DNA of 64,000 nt, taken from contig OZ220675.1 in the NCBI GenBank assembly GCA_965116325.1, positions 496,001-560,000 on the forward strand. Reading direction: 5' to 3'. The translations under genes were made by a program, and so were the position numbers. Shown piece after piece: positions 42,701 through 51,112 of this stretch. Origin of the DNA: JAGWBF01 sp965116325. GTDB taxonomy: Bacteria; Chloroflexota; Dehalococcoidia; Lucifugimonadales; JAGWBF01. The first letter of the stretch is position 1; every line of letters starts with the position of its first letter. The notes beneath the pieces are model-generated. The model searched no databases. It saw nothing but the letters and a program-made list of their open reading frames with translations, and had not been told where the DNA came from.

Positions 42701-45700
42701 TCTGGCTCGCGTAGCTTCGCTGCAGCTCCAGACCTCAGCCAGCAACCCTGAGTCTGCGGGCACGGGCGACTACACAGCCCTGGACCGCACCATTCAGCTT
42801 CAGACCGGCGACTACACCACTTCCGGAATGTCGTTCAATGTTTCCATCAATACAAATGAGGACGATCTGGCGGAAATAGATGAAGCTTTTGAAGTTACCT
42901 TGCGCACCGGAGACAGCTTGGTGAGGCTATCGGGGCAGACCACCTCCGCCACGATCACGATACTCGACGATGACAGGGCTACCTCAGTCAGCGGGCTTAC
43001 CAGTAATACAGGAAGCCTGGATGAAGACGCCGAGGAGACTGCCACCATCACGATCGCCCTGGACGGCGACGCAGTGTCGGCAGCAACTTTCGGCTGGGTT
43101 GTGAGCGGACAGGGGATCGACACAGGCGACTTCACCCTGGCCGCTGGGACCGACACCACACTGACTACAACCGGCGACGGGTTGCGCGGGACCGTCACTG
43201 TGGGTGCTGGAAGAAGCTCGGGTCTTCTAACAATCGACGCGATGGACGATTCAGCAGACCCTACACCGGAGTCCGAGACTCTGACCTTCACCCTCAGCAG
43301 TGTTCCAAACGGACTGGGTGTCCCGGACAACACATCGGTAAGCGTCTCTATCACCGACAACGATCCGATAGCTATCTCCGGCAGCGCATCGCTGTCCCTA
43401 CGGCATGGAGATCCTCAACGTGACGAACCCTCCTCCGTTGTATCGGAGGGGGACGTGGTACGGGCTCGGGTGTCCCTGAGCGAACGCCTGCCGGTGGACG
43501 TCCAGGTGCCTCTTACCCTGCCCGATGGCAACGACATCACGGGCGACCTTGCCGGCAAAACCCAGACTACGCCAATCGTTGTTATTGCTTCCGGAGATAC
43601 TACCGGAACGGTCTCATTCCTGGCACAACTCGACCAAGTGGACGAAAACGACGAGACGCTCACCATAGGCTTAGGCACTCCAACATACGACACCACAAGG
43701 CCGGTGTCCGGCAGCCTCGCAATCGAAGGAACGGGTGACCTGCAAATCAACGATGTGCTGGTGTCATTTCAGACTCGAAACGTGACAGCTGGGGGTGGGA
43801 GGCAGAAGCTGCGCACCATGACCATCGATACAGGTCGCAACCTCGCCAATGGGGACGATAACGAGGTGGAGGTAACATTCATCGTTTCAAGCGGCGATTA
43901 TGAAGTAGCCTGGCGCATACAAGGGCAGGCCGCCGACTTAACAGACAAACTTAGCATGGACGGGACGCGGACGATAACCCTGACCACTGGGGACATATCC
44001 AGCAGGACGATACTCCTGGACCTGTACGTGACCCCCCAGCCTGGCGCCTCAGACCCCTTCGAGCCAGCCATTTCCATCACCAGCGTTAGGATCCATGAAG
44101 GCCAACGCTCAAAGGAGTTGGTCCCTACAGCAGTAGCCCCGAACCGGGCCCCCGGCACCCCTTGGCTTTCAGCGCAAACGGCAACGGAGGACCAGCTCTT
44201 CACCTATCAGTTCGCCGAGGTCGTCGATCCCGATGGCGACATGGTCACATACACAGCCAGCTCAGGCGACATGAACAGCTTGCCAATCTGGCTGACCTTC
44301 GACACCGCCTCGCGGACCTTTTCCGGTACACCACTGGAAGCAGACACACCTGCCAGCCATACCATACGCGTTACGGTGCGGGACGCCTCCCTTTCGACAT
44401 TCGCCACCTTTGCACTAAGCGTGCTAGAGGTGAACGATCCACCAAGCGCCCTTTCCCTGACTGACCAGTTCGCTGAAGCGGGCGAGATGTTCAGCTACAC
44501 CTTTCCAGCCATGAGTGACCCAGAGGGAAGTGCGGTCACCTATTCGGCTGAGCTGGAAGACGGCAGCTCCCTTCCAACCTGGCTGACCTTCAACGCGTCA
44601 AGCCGTACATTCAGCGGCACTCCTGGGGAGTCCGACTCGGGCACACTGACCATCAAGGTTACAGCCAGCGACGGGGCTATGCCCACGCCGGGGTTGTCCA
44701 GCTCCACTTTCATGCTGACAGTGGGGACTCTTATTGACTATGACACCGATGATGACGGCCTCATCGAGGTGGCCAGCCTTTCCATGCTGAGCGCTGTCCG
44801 ATGGGACCTGGACGGCGACGGCGCCTCAGCAAACTCGGACTACTTGTCGGCTTTCCCCACACCCCAATCGGGCATGGGCTGTCCCGTGACCGGCTGTTCG
44901 GGGTACGAGCTGACCACAGACCTGGACTTCGACACCAACAAAGATGGGACCATCGGCTCCGGAGATGACTGGTGGGACTCGGGCTCCGGCTGGCTGCCTA
45001 TCGGGGACGGAAGCAGCGACAGCGATGCAACCCGGTTCAACGCCACCTTCAACGGCAACGGCCACACCATATCCAACCTGTTCATCCAGCGTACCATCCC
45101 CCTGGTCGGGCTCTTCGGTTCCACCGGCTCCTTGGCCGACATACACAACCTCGCCTTGAAGGATGTCAATGTGAGCGGCCAGACCGGTGTTGGGGGACTC
45201 GTGGGCGAAAACCAGGGAAAGGTGTCCATTACGTACACCACGGGCCGGGTGTCCGCCTCCAGGAGCTATGCCGGGGGGCTGGTGGGCTGGAACAACGGAG
45301 GCAGCATCGCGGGGAGCTACTCCTCTTCCACCATGTCCGGCGACACCCAGGTAGGCGGGCTGGTCGGGCTACATGGCAGCGGCTCTATGGTCGCCTGCTA
45401 TTCCACCGGAAGCGTTTCCAGCGCCGGGGGACAGGCTGGTGGGCTGGTCGGAGAGAACCGGAGCAGCATCACCGCCTGCTACTCCACCGGCGCCGTTGCC
45501 GGCCCTGTCCTCGTAGGCGGCCTCATCGGGACCGACCAAGCCGGCACTATTTCCAACAGCTATTGGAACGAGGAGACTTCGGGAATCAGTGTCGGCGTAG
45601 GTTCCGACGACACTGACGGCAGTGGGACCGTAGAGGCCACAGAACCGGCGACCTCAGGGGTGACGGGAAGAACGGATGCCTCGCTGCGGGCGCCTACAGC

Positions 45701-48700
45701 CTATGCCGGCCTGTACAGCGGCTGGAACGTCAGCATCGACGAAGATGCGGTCGCCGATGGACCCTGGGATTTCGGCGCTCCCTATAACTACCCGGTGCTG
45801 AAAATGGACTTCGACGGTGACCCAGATACAACCCCAAGCTGGCAGGAGTTTGGAAGGCAACGGGAACCGGGGCCGGTGAGCAGCCTTTCTGCTTCCCTGG
45901 GGGAGTCGGGGAACATTGAGACGGCATGGAGCGAACCCGGCGACACGGGAAGCGGGACCCTGGGCAGCTATCGGTACCGTGTGAGCTACGACGGTGCAAA
46001 GACCTGGGGAGCCTGGACCGAAACAGAGTCCAAGTCCTACACCATCGCTGTGGCGGATAGCACGGCACACTCCTTTGAGGTGCGGGCCACCAGCGATGCT
46101 GTCCATCGACTGGGGGCAGCCTCTTTCCTGGGCCCGCCAGGTCCGCCGGTTAACCTCTCGCTGGCTCCCCGCGACATGCATCTGGTCGCCGCGTGGGACC
46201 CTCCAGAGGAGGACGGCGGCGCTGCAGTAACGGGCTACGTCTTGCAGTACCGCCAGGGTGATTCGGGAGCCTGGACGGAGATGACACTAACTGGGGACGC
46301 CAGCACACTGGACATCGGCTCCCTGGCAAACGACCAGGCATACCAGGTGAGGATTGGCGCCGAGAACATATTCGGCATTGGCGCCTTCTCTCCTGCGGAG
46401 ACCGCCTCCGCCATAAACTCGCCTCCCCCCACATCGCCGGTGCAGAATCAAACTGCGACCGAGCTCCAGTCCTTCAGCTACTCCATTGACGATGTAACCG
46501 ACCCTGACGGGCATCAAGTCAGCTATTCAGCCTCTCTCGATGATGGGACGCCTCTACCGGCTTGGCTCGACTTCGACGAGGCTAACCGGACATTCAGCGG
46601 GACCCCTGAAGATGCCGATACGGGCAGCTTGGCTATAAGGATTACAGCTACCGACGACGGTACTCCTCCAGCCTCTTCCGAGGTATCTTTCACCCTTACC
46701 GTTGAGGATGTAAATCAGGCCCCCGCTGCACTCTCTGTCGAAGACCAGAGAGCAGGGGCAGGCCTGTTCTTCAGCTACACGATTACCGAGACCACCGACC
46801 CGGACAGCCGCGACACCCTCAGCTATTCTGCAGCCCTTGCCGACGGCACCGACTTGCCTATCTGGCTGGGCTTCGAGATCAACACTCTAGTTTTCAGCGG
46901 CACAGCCACATCGGGAGATGCCGGCACGTTCAACATAGTGGTGAAAGCCATCGATGACGGCACTCCACCGATGTCATCGGAGGCCGCCTTTACCCTGGAG
47001 GTCATATACAACTCCCCGCCCTCGGCGCCAGCCCTTTCGGACCAGACCGCAACCGAAGGTGAGGAGTACGTTTACACCTTTCCGGCATCCACCGATGAGG
47101 ACAACCACAGCATCAGCTACTCCGCTCTCCAGTCCGACGGCTCCCCCCTGCCCGGCTGGCTGACATTCGACGGTGTGGAGCGCACCTTCCGAGGAACGCC
47201 CTTGGAGCTGGATTCGCCCAAGAGACACCGGATCAAGGTGAAGGCAATGGACGACGGCTGGCCGGATGCATCTTCAGAACGGGAATTTGAACTGTGGGTC
47301 CCCGAAGTGGATTCACCGCCGATAGCCGTCGCAACTGCCAAACTATGCCCACCGTCCGCTCAGACGTGGGATGACAATTCAGATGAACTATTGGTCCCCG
47401 AACCGGACTCGCCGCCGATTGCTGGCGTCATAGATCAGCTATGCCCCCCGTCCGTGCAGACGGGGGATGAAAATTCAGACCCGCTGCGGGTTAACCCGAA
47501 AGATATAGTGATCCTGGACGGCACCGGGAGCCATGATCCGGAGGGCGGGACGATAAGCTATCGGTGGACCCAGACCGACGGCCCGCCGGTCGAGCTGTTT
47601 CACCCAGAACCTACAGATCCGTGGAAATCTAGAGAAGCCTGGTTCATTGCTCGCACACAGGGCACTTTCGTATTCAAGCTGGAAGTAAGGGAAGTCGACG
47701 GCAAGACCTATACAAGCACCTCTGAGGCGGTCGTCATCGTAGTCGAACCAATCCCGCCAGGACCCCTTCCCATCACCTTCGATTCCGATACAACGCCGGA
47801 TCAGAACTATGTGGTAGGCCGGGATGTCGGGATGGTACAGCTGCCAATTGCAACCGGAGGGACGGGCGACCTCACATACCAGCTTTCGCCTGCCTTGCCT
47901 CGAGGGCTGGCCTTTGACCCAGTTGCGCGCACCATAACCGGCACTCCTACGGAACTTCTGGAGCGAAGGCTCTTCACTTACACAGTCATTGACCAGGTCG
48001 GCAGCGAGGCGTCCCTGCACTTCTACGTGACAGTCAGTGCGCCAATCGCCGTGGCGAAAATCGATGCCCGGGGCGCCGTCACTATCATCGCCAAGGCTGC
48101 AGGGGAGTCCGATCTCACATTTGCGATAGAAGAAGAAACCCTGCATATAAGGGTGAAGGTGGACGGGAATAGCATAGGTTCTCGACTAACGCTACTAGCT
48201 GGCCCGGACTGGTCCAACCTTGCTCTAATCGAGTTCTCCAGCATACCAGCCGGCGACCTGATCAACCCTGCCGCTCCTCCAGGTTTCCGCAGGCTTGGAG
48301 AACTGAGGTTTCTGAACATCACCCTGCGTGACCGCGATGGCCTAACCATAGACCGGTTGGACGCCCCGGCAACCATCTGCCTTGCACCTAGAACCGGCGA
48401 CGGGGAGCTGATCATGCTCCGATATGACGGCGCCGAGAGTTGGTCAATCCTTGCCAATGCTGTGGTGACGTCGCTGAATGGGGAGACCTTCATGTGTGCC
48501 GACAGCGCCAGGCTATCGACCTTCGCCGCTGGATATGCTGTGCCTCTGCCGCCGCCCTCCCCGAATCCGACACCTACTCCTGTTGGCAGTCAGAGTGACG
48601 ATGGGGCTCCCAGTCCCACGCCCACACCTGCACCCACGGCGATACCCGTACTGACCCCTACTCCAACTCCGTCGGTTCCTGTGGAGCAGGTGGAGGCAAC

Positions 48701-49082
48701 ACCGATCCCCTCCCCGAATCCCACTCCTCCGGGGTCTACAGAATCTGTAGAACAGGCGGAGCCAACACCGACTCGTCCCATAGATCCAACTCCTACGACC
48801 CCAGCAGATCCTGCAGACCAGATGGATTCAACCTCGGCGCATCCACCAAGTCCGACTCCCCCGAGTCTCACAGAATCCCCAACTCCGAGATCCACCACCG
48901 ATCTCCTTCAGGAGCAAACTCCGCCTCCCATCGCGCCCACTACCCCGCCGACGCCTTTCCAGGTGGGGCACCTTGAGGATCCGAGGGGTGGCAATCGCGT
49001 CTGGACCCTGGTCGGGGTACCATTAGCCATAGCGTTGCTGGGGATGATCTTCTTGATATACCGGCGCAGCCTGAGACCGTAG
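39783..49082 (+). CDS. Giant multi-domain surface protein with two GLUG blocks
   Basis: This single reading frame of about 3,099 codons has, in order: a membrane segment near residues 28-45 (GALLVFLAALLYG); GLUG block 1 with Ca-binding-like DTDNDGLIEVA (67-440); fibronectin III-like domain (about 455-545); Calx-beta-like repeats ending in DDD or ITDND (about 550-1200); cadherin/Ig-like repeats (about 1455-1645); GLUG block 2 (1650-2030) closely matching block 1; more Fn3-like and four Ig-like units (2030-2520); short repeats; a PKD-like domain; a Pro/Thr-rich stalk (2920-3075); a C-terminal membrane helix and RRSLRP. It is likely cell-surface anchored and adhesive. Start is uncertain (GTG 39783 abuts AGGAGGT). 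Confidence 0.85.
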   Translation: MQIRAGVDSPGWQFSFTAATHLRASGIVTSGALLVFLAALLYGSVKPPPTSAIHVQTPAFQTASGDLIDYDTDNDGLIEVASLTMLNAIRWDLDGNGESTHSGYSSAFPTPQSGMGCPTTGCSGYELTTDLDFDTNDDGVVDSSDDWWDSGSGWLPVGDGSSDTDSTRFNSTFDGNGHTISNLLIQRSSSLVGLFGSVGSSSHIRGLGLTDVSVSGHSSVGGISGYSAGKIEACYSAGAVRGTGNQVGGLVGHSEGSIVASYSSTDVVGNGRSSSIVGGLAGVASAGAGIKASYSTGSVSASGRESIQVGGLVGVSRVDVVASYSTSAVSAAAYVGGLVGEKGSGTITNSYWDTQTSGRSVGVGSDDLDFNGTLDPGETATSGVTGKTTTEMRSPTGYAGIYSGWNISTDDDSTTDDPWDFGADYNYPVLSVDFDGDSETAANWRDFGLQREPGPVGELAETLNDDGTIKVTWEAPTDLGSASTVTYQYRSSVDGGTSWDPNWTATTESSYTFTPDLNAAYVVEVRTVSGAAHPLGKASRFTTTAVTQRPGPTDATLAIVGDSASVAEGLSIGISVTLNRPAPSGGASVRWYVADGTTSPAGSATGDLAITESLDSESRYRAAIASGDSTATINIPASDDARVEPDTEHVLFIVDKVVIGEDETKSFNPSSNSVEFGINDTDTINLAISAQAQVREGTTGGPEPGSSQITVTATANPAATLDRSVQVRVVSDGGTATTGTDYTAIDETVTFNSGTVVGIGTGDSPSASVTTTNPLRPLADSVTESDETVVLKLASLSTAERAYDLGTTPPSTTVTILDDDDDARVISSFSIDNTNPMPEDGGSRTFTVILKEAANSALRIPVKVTLDGGSTAGKLALSCIQEQEACVNIATGDTSGTLVISSTGDDLVTGTQPVKATLKPPAEVSLKDGVSATISVDRLDDDHLTATLARSSYSVDEGNSIQVTVEVTAQDKNLARVASLQLQTSASNPESAGTGDYTALDRTIQLQTGDYTTSGMSFNVSINTNEDDLAEIDEAFEVTLRTGDSLVRLSGQTTSATITILDDDRATSVSGLTSNTGSLDEDAEETATITIALDGDAVSAATFGWVVSGQGIDTGDFTLAAGTDTTLTTTGDGLRGTVTVGAGRSSGLLTIDAMDDSADPTPESETLTFTLSSVPNGLGVPDNTSVSVSITDNDPIAISGSASLSLRHGDPQRDEPSSVVSEGDVVRARVSLSERLPVDVQVPLTLPDGNDITGDLAGKTQTTPIVVIASGDTTGTVSFLAQLDQVDENDETLTIGLGTPTYDTTRPVSGSLAIEGTGDLQINDVLVSFQTRNVTAGGGRQKLRTMTIDTGRNLANGDDNEVEVTFIVSSGDYEVAWRIQGQAADLTDKLSMDGTRTITLTTGDISSRTILLDLYVTPQPGASDPFEPAISITSVRIHEGQRSKELVPTAVAPNRAPGTPWLSAQTATEDQLFTYQFAEVVDPDGDMVTYTASSGDMNSLPIWLTFDTASRTFSGTPLEADTPASHTIRVTVRDASLSTFATFALSVLEVNDPPSALSLTDQFAEAGEMFSYTFPAMSDPEGSAVTYSAELEDGSSLPTWLTFNASSRTFSGTPGESDSGTLTIKVTASDGAMPTPGLSSSTFMLTVGTLIDYDTDDDGLIEVASLSMLSAVRWDLDGDGASANSDYLSAFPTPQSGMGCPVTGCSGYELTTDLDFDTNKDGTIGSGDDWWDSGSGWLPIGDGSSDSDATRFNATFNGNGHTISNLFIQRTIPLVGLFGSTGSLADIHNLALKDVNVSGQTGVGGLVGENQGKVSITYTTGRVSASRSYAGGLVGWNNGGSIAGSYSSSTMSGDTQVGGLVGLHGSGSMVACYSTGSVSSAGGQAGGLVGENRSSITACYSTGAVAGPVLVGGLIGTDQAGTISNSYWNEETSGISVGVGSDDTDGSGTVEATEPATSGVTGRTDASLRAPTAYAGLYSGWNVSIDEDAVADGPWDFGAPYNYPVLKMDFDGDPDTTPSWQEFGRQREPGPVSSLSASLGESGNIETAWSEPGDTGSGTLGSYRYRVSYDGAKTWGAWTETESKSYTIAVADSTAHSFEVRATSDAVHRLGAASFLGPPGPPVNLSLAPRDMHLVAAWDPPEEDGGAAVTGYVLQYRQGDSGAWTEMTLTGDASTLDIGSLANDQAYQVRIGAENIFGIGAFSPAETASAINSPPPTSPVQNQTATELQSFSYSIDDVTDPDGHQVSYSASLDDGTPLPAWLDFDEANRTFSGTPEDADTGSLAIRITATDDGTPPASSEVSFTLTVEDVNQAPAALSVEDQRAGAGLFFSYTITETTDPDSRDTLSYSAALADGTDLPIWLGFEINTLVFSGTATSGDAGTFNIVVKAIDDGTPPMSSEAAFTLEVIYNSPPSAPALSDQTATEGEEYVYTFPASTDEDNHSISYSALQSDGSPLPGWLTFDGVERTFRGTPLELDSPKRHRIKVKAMDDGWPDASSEREFELWVPEVDSPPIAVATAKLCPPSAQTWDDNSDELLVPEPDSPPIAGVIDQLCPPSVQTGDENSDPLRVNPKDIVILDGTGSHDPEGGTISYRWTQTDGPPVELFHPEPTDPWKSREAWFIARTQGTFVFKLEVREVDGKTYTSTSEAVVIVVEPIPPGPLPITFDSDTTPDQNYVVGRDVGMVQLPIATGGTGDLTYQLSPALPRGLAFDPVARTITGTPTELLERRLFTYTVIDQVGSEASLHFYVTVSAPIAVAKIDARGAVTIIAKAAGESDLTFAIEEETLHIRVKVDGNSIGSRLTLLAGPDWSNLALIEFSSIPAGDLINPAAPPGFRRLGELRFLNITLRDRDGLTIDRLDAPATICLAPRTGDGELIMLRYDGAESWSILANAVVTSLNGETFMCADSARLSTFAAGYAVPLPPPSPNPTPTPVGSQSDDGAPSPTPTPAPTAIPVLTPTPTPSVPVEQVEATPIPSPNPTPPGSTESVEQAEPTPTRPIDPTPTTPADPADQMDSTSAHPPSPTPPSLTESPTPRSTTDLLQEQTPPPIAPTTPPTPFQVGHLEDPRGGNRVWTLVGVPLAIALLGMIFLIYRRSLRP
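39981..41145 (+). repeat. GLUG block 1 (internal duplication, copy 1)
   Basis: The coding segment from LIDYDTDNDGLIEVA to the start of the Fn3-like domain (REPGPVGEL) is repeated at 44730. The protein similarity is strong (DTDxDGLIEVASLxMLxAxRWDLDG; GMGCPxTGCSGYELTTDLDF; WLPxGDGSSD). Confidence 0.85.
44730..45880 (+). repeat. GLUG block 2 (internal duplication, copy 2)
   Basis: This segment repeats 39981-41145 in protein sequence, including the terminal REPGPVSSL, 4.75 kb downstream in the same gene. Confidence 0.85.
47310..47501 (+). repeat. 96-base tandem repeat in the giant surface protein
   Basis: Two 32-codon units stand end to end (47310-47405 and 47406-47501). Both encode DSPPIAxVxxxLCPPSxQTxD(D/E)NSD. 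The single Cys in each unit is an unusual residue in this protein. Confidence 0.75.
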
Positions 49083-49147
49083 CCGGTCTTCCCGTCTAAT
49101 ACGGACCGCCCCGGCCTTATACTAGTCTCAATTTCTCCAAGGACATC

Positions 49148-49176
49148 TTGACACGCCCAATTCCTACTGCTAGCAT
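49148..49176 (+). promoter_or_regulatory. Promoter of the Fur/Zur-type gene
   Basis: The sequence has a perfect -35 TTGACA (49148-49153), a 17-base spacer and -10 TAGCAT (49171-49176, 4/6). The predicted start near 49183 gives a leader of 10-25 nt before the GTG at 49194 or ATG at 49209. Confidence 0.75.
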
Positions 49177-49208
49177 ACCGTAGCGCTGTTTTAGTGATAC
49201 AGAGTACC

Positions 49209-49643
49209 ATGACTACCGAGCACGTTGTCCGGCCCAATATCATGGCGGTCCTCGAAGACCGCGGTTATCGCTCCACCAACTCAAGACGCAATATCGTTCA
49301 TATTCTTGAGGAAAAGGGAAGCGGCTTCACCGCCGAGGAGATCGGCAGAGAGTTGCCGTCGGTGGGAAGGGCAACCGTTTTCAGGACCTTGAAACTCCTG
49401 CTGGAAATCGGCGTCATATGTCGCCTGAACCTGCCCGATGGTGCGCCCCGGTACACCCTCTCCCGGGTGGAGCACCACCACCATACGGTCTGCGTCGTAT
49501 GCGGCAATGTGGGCGAGTTCCGCGCTGCCACCATCGAACGCCTCATGAGGTCCCTGAGCAACGAGATTCCGGGTGATGTCGTCGGACACCGCATCGAGCT
49601 CTACATCACCTGCGACCTTTGTGCTAAGGAAAACACCAACTAG
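49209..49643 (+). CDS. Fur-family metalloregulator, probable zinc repressor (Zur)
   Basis: This 144-residue regulator has a winged helix (FTAEEIGRELPSVGRATVFRTLKLL) and the Fur dimer domain with VEHHHHTVCVVCGNVGEF and YITCDLCAKEN, the CxxC pairs of the structural zinc site. The znuABC operon starts 128 bases downstream and has two operator-like sequences, so Zur is the likely role; Fur or Mur is possible. ATG 49209 is used here; a GTG at 49194 would add five residues. Confidence 0.88.
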   Translation: MTTEHVVRPNIMAVLEDRGYRSTNSRRNIVHILEEKGSGFTAEEIGRELPSVGRATVFRTLKLLLEIGVICRLNLPDGAPRYTLSRVEHHHHTVCVVCGNVGEFRAATIERLMRSLSNEIPGDVVGHRIELYITCDLCAKENTN

Positions 49644-49680
49644 AGCCCCTCTAGACTGCGCTTTAATTCTATATGCGATT

Positions 49681-49703
49681 GAAATGATACTGAATCCCAT
49701 TAC
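49681..49703 (+). promoter_or_regulatory. Candidate Zur operator 1
   Basis: GAAATGATACTGAATCCCAT + TAC is an imperfect dyad: AATGATA is matched by the reverse complement of TCCCATT (AATGGGA). The half-site GAAATG-T/A-TA resembles the E. coli Zur half-site. A near copy stands 88 bases downstream. Confidence 0.65.
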
Positions 49704-49771
49704 AGCATTCCCTGATTAAGCTTGGCATTTTCTAGCCCATAAGTTCCTCAAGGAAAGGAGACAGAGAGTAT

Positions 49772-49790
49772 ATGATACTCAATCCCATTA
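49772..49790 (+). promoter_or_regulatory. Candidate Zur operator 2, on the znuA start codon
   Basis: ATGATACTCAATCCCATTA (49772-49790) differs at one base from ATGATACTGAATCCCATTA at 49684-49702. The ATG of znuA is the first triplet of the element, so a bound repressor would cover the start codon region. Confidence 0.6.
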
Positions 49791-51022
49791 AGGGCATACC
49801 TGGTCTCTTGAGCGCCAGCCTCATGGCCATAGGCCTACTCTTTGCCACCGCGGCATGCGCTGGCGGCGACCCCACCTCTACGCCAACTACGGCTCCAGAC
49901 CCAACCCCAACATCGACGGCCACTCCCATACCCCCAACGCCACTGAACGTGGTCACCACAACCAACATAGTGGCGCACTGGGTGGAGAACATCGGCGGCG
50001 ATCATGTTAACGTGTTCAGCCTGCTGCCCATTGGCGCCGACCCCCACGCTTTCCAGCCCGGCGCCCAGGATGTTACCAAGATTGCTGATGCAGACCTTGT
50101 ACTCTCAATAGGGCTGGGACTCGAGGAAGGCTGGATGACGAGCCTTCTGCAGAGCGCCGCCCGGGACCCCTCCAGCATCACTGAGCTGGGCGAGCTCATC
50201 GACCCCATCGAATTCGCCGAGGGGCACATCGAAGAGGTCGAGTTTCTTGAGCATGTCGGCGAGGTCATTCACGAGGTGGAAGACGGCGACATGACCGCCG
50301 AGGATGCCCTCGCGGAGATCAAGATGATCCTCGCAGAAGTAGAGATCCACGAGGACGAGGAAGACGAACCTCCGGCGATGACCCTGGATATCCTTGCCCA
50401 GATTGACAGCGGCGAGCTGGACATCGGAGAGGGGCTTGAGGAGATCGAACACATAATCGGTGGCGGCCATGAAGAGCACGAGGGCCACGGACACGGGACC
50501 GAGGACCCCCACTTCTGGTTTGACCCGATACGAGTCAAGGTAGCCGTAGATGAGATTGTCGCCTTGCTCTCAAACCTGGATCCCGACCTGGCGAACACCT
50601 ACGAGGCGAACGCCTCCGCTTTCAAGTCTGACCTTGACGAGTTGCACACTTGGACCGAAGAGCAGGTCAGCGCAGTGCCAGAGGAGAACAGGCTGCTGGT
50701 CACTTCCCACGACAGCCTCGGCTACTTCGCAAATCTTTATCACTTCGAGGTAGTGGGCGTGATCCTGTCCACCACCACCGAGGCCGAGCCATCGGCCGAG
50801 GACCTGGCGGAACTGGTCCACGAAATCGAAGAGACCGGCGCCAAGGCCGTGTTCGGCGAGACCACCGTCAGCGAGCGCCTCGCCATCGCAGTAGCCACCG
50901 AGTCCGGTGTCGAGCTGTACAGGCTATACTCCGGCTCCCTCGGAATCGACGGCAGCGGAGCGGAGACCTACATTACGATGGTGCAGACCAACGTTAACCG
51001 GATAGTCGAAGCCCTGCGATAA
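49772..51022 (+). CDS. znuA: Zinc ABC transporter substrate-binding lipoprotein ZnuA
   Basis: This 416-residue protein has a lipoprotein signal (ASLMAIGLLFATAAC, Cys29), a short Pro/Thr stalk and the ZnuA/ZnuA-type fold with metal His92 (DPHAFQPG), His247 (DPHFWFDP) and TSHDSLGYF. Between about 150 and 245 it has a long acidic insertion with His-rich end GGGHEEHEGHGHG. The acid insertion is longer than usual and has two related helical segments. It is the first gene of znuABC; the first 19 bases of its frame repeat the operator sequence. Confidence 0.93.
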   Translation: MILNPIKGIPGLLSASLMAIGLLFATAACAGGDPTSTPTTAPDPTPTSTATPIPPTPLNVVTTTNIVAHWVENIGGDHVNVFSLLPIGADPHAFQPGAQDVTKIADADLVLSIGLGLEEGWMTSLLQSAARDPSSITELGELIDPIEFAEGHIEEVEFLEHVGEVIHEVEDGDMTAEDALAEIKMILAEVEIHEDEEDEPPAMTLDILAQIDSGELDIGEGLEEIEHIIGGGHEEHEGHGHGTEDPHFWFDPIRVKVAVDEIVALLSNLDPDLANTYEANASAFKSDLDELHTWTEEQVSAVPEENRLLVTSHDSLGYFANLYHFEVVGVILSTTTEAEPSAEDLAELVHEIEETGAKAVFGETTVSERLAIAVATESGVELYRLYSGSLGIDGSGAETYITMVQTNVNRIVEALR

Positions 51023-51037
51023 CGCAGGAAGCGATCT

Positions 51038-51078
51038 ACCGGAAGTGGGCCGCCCAATGCAGGCGGCCCACTTCCGGT
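51038..51078 (+). other. Perfect 17-bp hairpin between znuA and znuC
   Basis: ACCGGAAGTGGGCCGCC (51038-51054) pairs perfectly with GGCGGCCCACTTCCGGT (51062-51078) around a 7-base loop. No U-run follows, so a stabiliser or processing site is likelier than a full terminator. It would allow more ZnuA than ZnuC/ZnuB to be made. Confidence 0.85.
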
Positions 51079-51112
51079 GACAATTCATAACCATTTCAGG
51101 GGAAGCGCCAAG

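Noticed and set aside
48540..48960. Second CRISPR-like region
   Set aside because: It is the Pro/Thr stalk of the giant surface protein; periodicity is in codons and no cas gene is near.
51077..51112. Longer znuC start inside the 17-bp hairpin
   Set aside because: The first codons lie in the stem, and AGGGGAA supports ATG 51113.
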